Part shown: positions 33,331 through 34,813 of the stretch, piece by piece
Layout of the letters: each line of letters starts with the position of its first letter
How positions within the stretch are numbered: position 1 is the first letter of the stretch
Assembly (NCBI GenBank): GCA_964512955.1
Contig: CAZEKX010000014.1
Location: 1 to 34,813 of the forward strand
Length of the DNA stretch: 34,813 nt
Origin: HGM04593 sp964512955
GTDB taxonomy: Bacteria > Bacteroidota > Bacteroidia > Bacteroidales > Bacteroidaceae
Direction of reading: 5' to 3'
The notes under the pieces: generated by a model
The model's database searches: none
Seen by the model: only the letters and a program-made list of their open reading frames with translations
What the model was told of the DNA's origin: nothing
Position numbers and translations under genes: made by a program

Positions 33331-34371
33331 GTTTCGCACATCATTTAATGCTTCGTCAATTGCGCAAATTGCGGAATTGGACTTGGGTAATCCCGAAAGA
33401 AATATTACCGCTTCGCTCAGCGGAATCCTTGCCTCCGGAAATCCAAGCTGCATAGCCGAATCCACACACGCCTTTGTTACGGCAATTGCGTTGGGATACG
33501 CCAATCCGATATCCTCTGCACTGATTACAAGCAGCCTGCGGCATATGGATATAAGATCCCCGCCTTCTATAAGCCTTGCAAGATAATGTACTGCTGCATC
33601 AGGGTCGGAACCCCGGATGGACTTTTGAAATGCACTAAGTACATCATAGTGATTGTCGCCGTCTCTGTCGAAGGCAAAGCTGCTTTTCTGCGTAATAGCC
33701 GTAACAGAATCGGAATTAATTATGACTTCTTCATCCAAAGACATGGATGACTTAATGCACATTTCCAGTATAGTGATTGCTTTGCGGACATCACCGTATG
33801 CAGAATTTGAAATTTGAAGAAAAGTATCATCATCAGCCTTAATATCTTTGCCGTAGATATCATTTGCTATACACACTGCCCTTTTGAGCGCAGGTACAAT
33901 GTCTTCTGCACATACAGGCTTAAATTCAAACACCGTGCACCTGGAAAGGACAGCATTATATATGTAGAAATACGGATTTTCGGTAGTGCTTGCGATAAGT
34001 GTGATTGAACCATTTTCTATATATTCCAAAAGTGACTGCTGTTGCTTTTTATTGAAGTTCTGTATCTCGTCAAGATACAAAAGCACGCCGGAGCTTCTGC
34101 CCTCGATATCATCTGTTGCGGCAGCAACCTCGCGGATATCCTTGAGCGATGCCGTTGTTGCGTTGAGCTTAAAGAGCTTCTTGGATGTCAAAGCTGCGCA
34201 AATGTTGGCAACGGTAGTCTTACCGGTACCGGATGGTCCGTAAAAAATCATATTTGGAATATCATTTGATAATATGATATTTGACAGAGGTTTATCACTG
34301 CCTAATATATGTCTTTGTCCAACGACCTCATCAAGTTTTTTGGGTCTTATATAGTCTGCAAGCGGCTTCAA
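33310..34371 (-). CDS. rarA: Replication-associated recombination protein RarA (MgsA), 3' end lost at junction
   Basis: About 353 genuine residues of the RarA/MgsA AAA+ ATPase, which acts at stalled replication forks. Walker A GPSGTGKTT (45-53, Lys51), Walker B LLYLDEIQNF (97-106), sensor 1 STTENP (128-133) and the C-terminal clamp-loader-like region ICRRLLVISAEDIGLAYPNA and PKSNSAICAIDEALNDVRNG are intact. The start is TTG at 34371, preceded by GGAGG with a 7-base spacer. The expected last 80 or so residues are missing: past GKAIPIH the frame runs antisense through cdsA to 33106. It lies directly after glyA (15 bases between stop and start), a Firmicutes-like operon. Sequence style and SD use differ from the rest of the window. 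Confidence 0.85.
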
Positions 34372-34378
34372 TCTACTG

Positions 34379-34383
34379 CCTCC
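34379..34383 (-). promoter_or_regulatory. Shine-Dalgarno GGAGG of rarA
   Basis: GGAGG on the minus strand ends 7 bases before the TTG at 34371 and fixes that start. Most genes in the remaining window lack such a site, so it supports a Firmicute source for this end. Confidence 0.75.
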
Positions 34384-34386
34384 GTA

Positions 34387-34813
34387 TTATTCATATAAGG
34401 GATATTTGTCACAAAGTGCACCAACTCTTGCCTTAACTTCATCCTTACTGCCTTCAAAATCCTTAAGTGTAAGAGCAATAAGGTCGGCGATTTCCTTCAT
34501 ATCATCTTCATTCATACCGCGTGAGGTTACGGCAGGAGTACCTATACGTACACCACTTGTTACAAAAGGCTTCTCGGGGTCAAAGGGTATTGCATTCTTA
34601 TTGCATGTAATACCTACCTCATCGAGTCTGTGTTCAGCTTCCTTACCCGTAATGCCCATGTTTCTTAAATCAAGAAGCATAAGGTGATTGTCGGTACCGC
34701 CGGAAACAAGGTTAAATCCGTTGGATATAAGAGCCTCACTGAGAGCCTTGGCGTTTGATACAATCTTCTTCTGGTATGTCTTAAAGTCATCGGAAAGAGC
34801 TTCCTTGAGGCAT
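34387..34813 (-). CDS. glyA: Serine hydroxymethyltransferase GlyA, C-terminal part
   Basis: The last about 141 residues of GlyA, a PLP enzyme that interconverts serine and glycine with tetrahydrofolate. The visible C-terminal domain holds ALKEALSDDFKTYQ-like sequence at the window edge, LISNGFNLVSGGTDNHLMLL, EVGITCNKNAIPFDPEKPF, the conserved VTSGVRIGTPAVTSRGM, and the end KYPLYE. The 5' portion, including the PLP lysine, lies beyond the right edge. It precedes rarA in the same direction. Spelling and neighbours fit a Clostridia-like source rather than the Bacteroidales host of the main contig. Confidence 0.93.
   Translation of the reverse strand, partial: CLKEALSDDFKTYQKKIVSNAKALSEALISNGFNLVSGGTDNHLMLLDLRNMGITGKEAEHRLDEVGITCNKNAIPFDPEKPFVTSGVRIGTPAVTSRGMNEDDMKEIADLIALTLKDFEGSKDEVKARVGALCDKYPLYE

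Noticed and set aside
33331..33586. CdsA C-terminal extension of about 85 residues
   Set aside because: It is exactly antisense to conserved rarA coding sequence and has no CdsA features; the open frame is a by-product of the junction.

Overview
The window reads as Bacteroidales chromosome (Bacteroidota) from base 1 to about 33,310-33,330, followed by about 1.5 kb that looks like a different organism, a Clostridia-like Firmicute. Evidence for Bacteroidales: SusC/SusD proteins, type IX secretion (T9SS) C-terminal sorting tails, a PorE-like T9SS component, the rsfS-ftsH-cdsA gene order, promoters of the Bacteroidota type (TTG-like -33 element, 19-nt spacer, TAnnTTTGC or TAnnTTCGC at -7), and few Shine-Dalgarno sequences. 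No CRISPR array, prophage or complete insertion sequence was seen.

Layout. 1-74: start of a minus-strand gene with an HTH/transposase-like N-terminus. 149-2665 (minus): a small T9SS-tailed secreted protein followed by a SusD-like protein that lacks a lipobox and has no SusC partner. 2830-4821 (+): PorE-like TPR/beta-propeller/OmpA lipoprotein. 4827-6373 (minus): a cdd, low-molecular-weight phosphatase, ruvC operon. 6511-7455 (+): GH73 glucosaminidase with LysM. 7494-11180 (minus): large CotH-kinase protein with dockerin-like and cohesin-like modules and a T9SS tail. 11389-12456 (minus): nitronate monooxygenase-like flavoprotein. 12871-14940 (+): another T9SS-tailed secreted protein. 15020-22719 (minus): a five-gene operon, susC, susD, metallopeptidase-like lipoprotein, TlpA-like lipoprotein, thioredoxin-like lipoprotein. 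22974-25126 (minus): ksgA-mgtE. 25263-28292 (+): flippase-like membrane protein, pepD, DUF3332 lipoprotein. 28396-30025 (+): meaB and 5-formyl-THF cyclo-ligase. 30050-30120 (minus): tRNA-Gln(CUG). 30301-33330 (+): rsfS, ftsH, and cdsA cut off at the junction. 33310-34813 (minus): glyA (partial) and rarA (cut off at the junction).

How the genes fit together. Three secreted proteins with T9SS tails (2027-2665, 7494-11180, 12871-14940) sit near a PorE-like subunit of the T9SS envelope complex, so surface or secreted cargo is a theme of the left half. The SusCD operon carries no glycoside hydrolase; its accessory genes are two thiol-disulfide lipoproteins and a metallopeptidase-family lipoprotein in which I find no HExxH motif. 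This suggests uptake or processing of a peptide or thiol-containing ligand rather than a glycan, but this is inference. It is the best candidate here for a poorly described system. The strongest direct anomaly is the junction at 33310-33330: two unrelated genes, both truncated, meet within about 20 bases, which is best explained as an assembly or amplification chimera.
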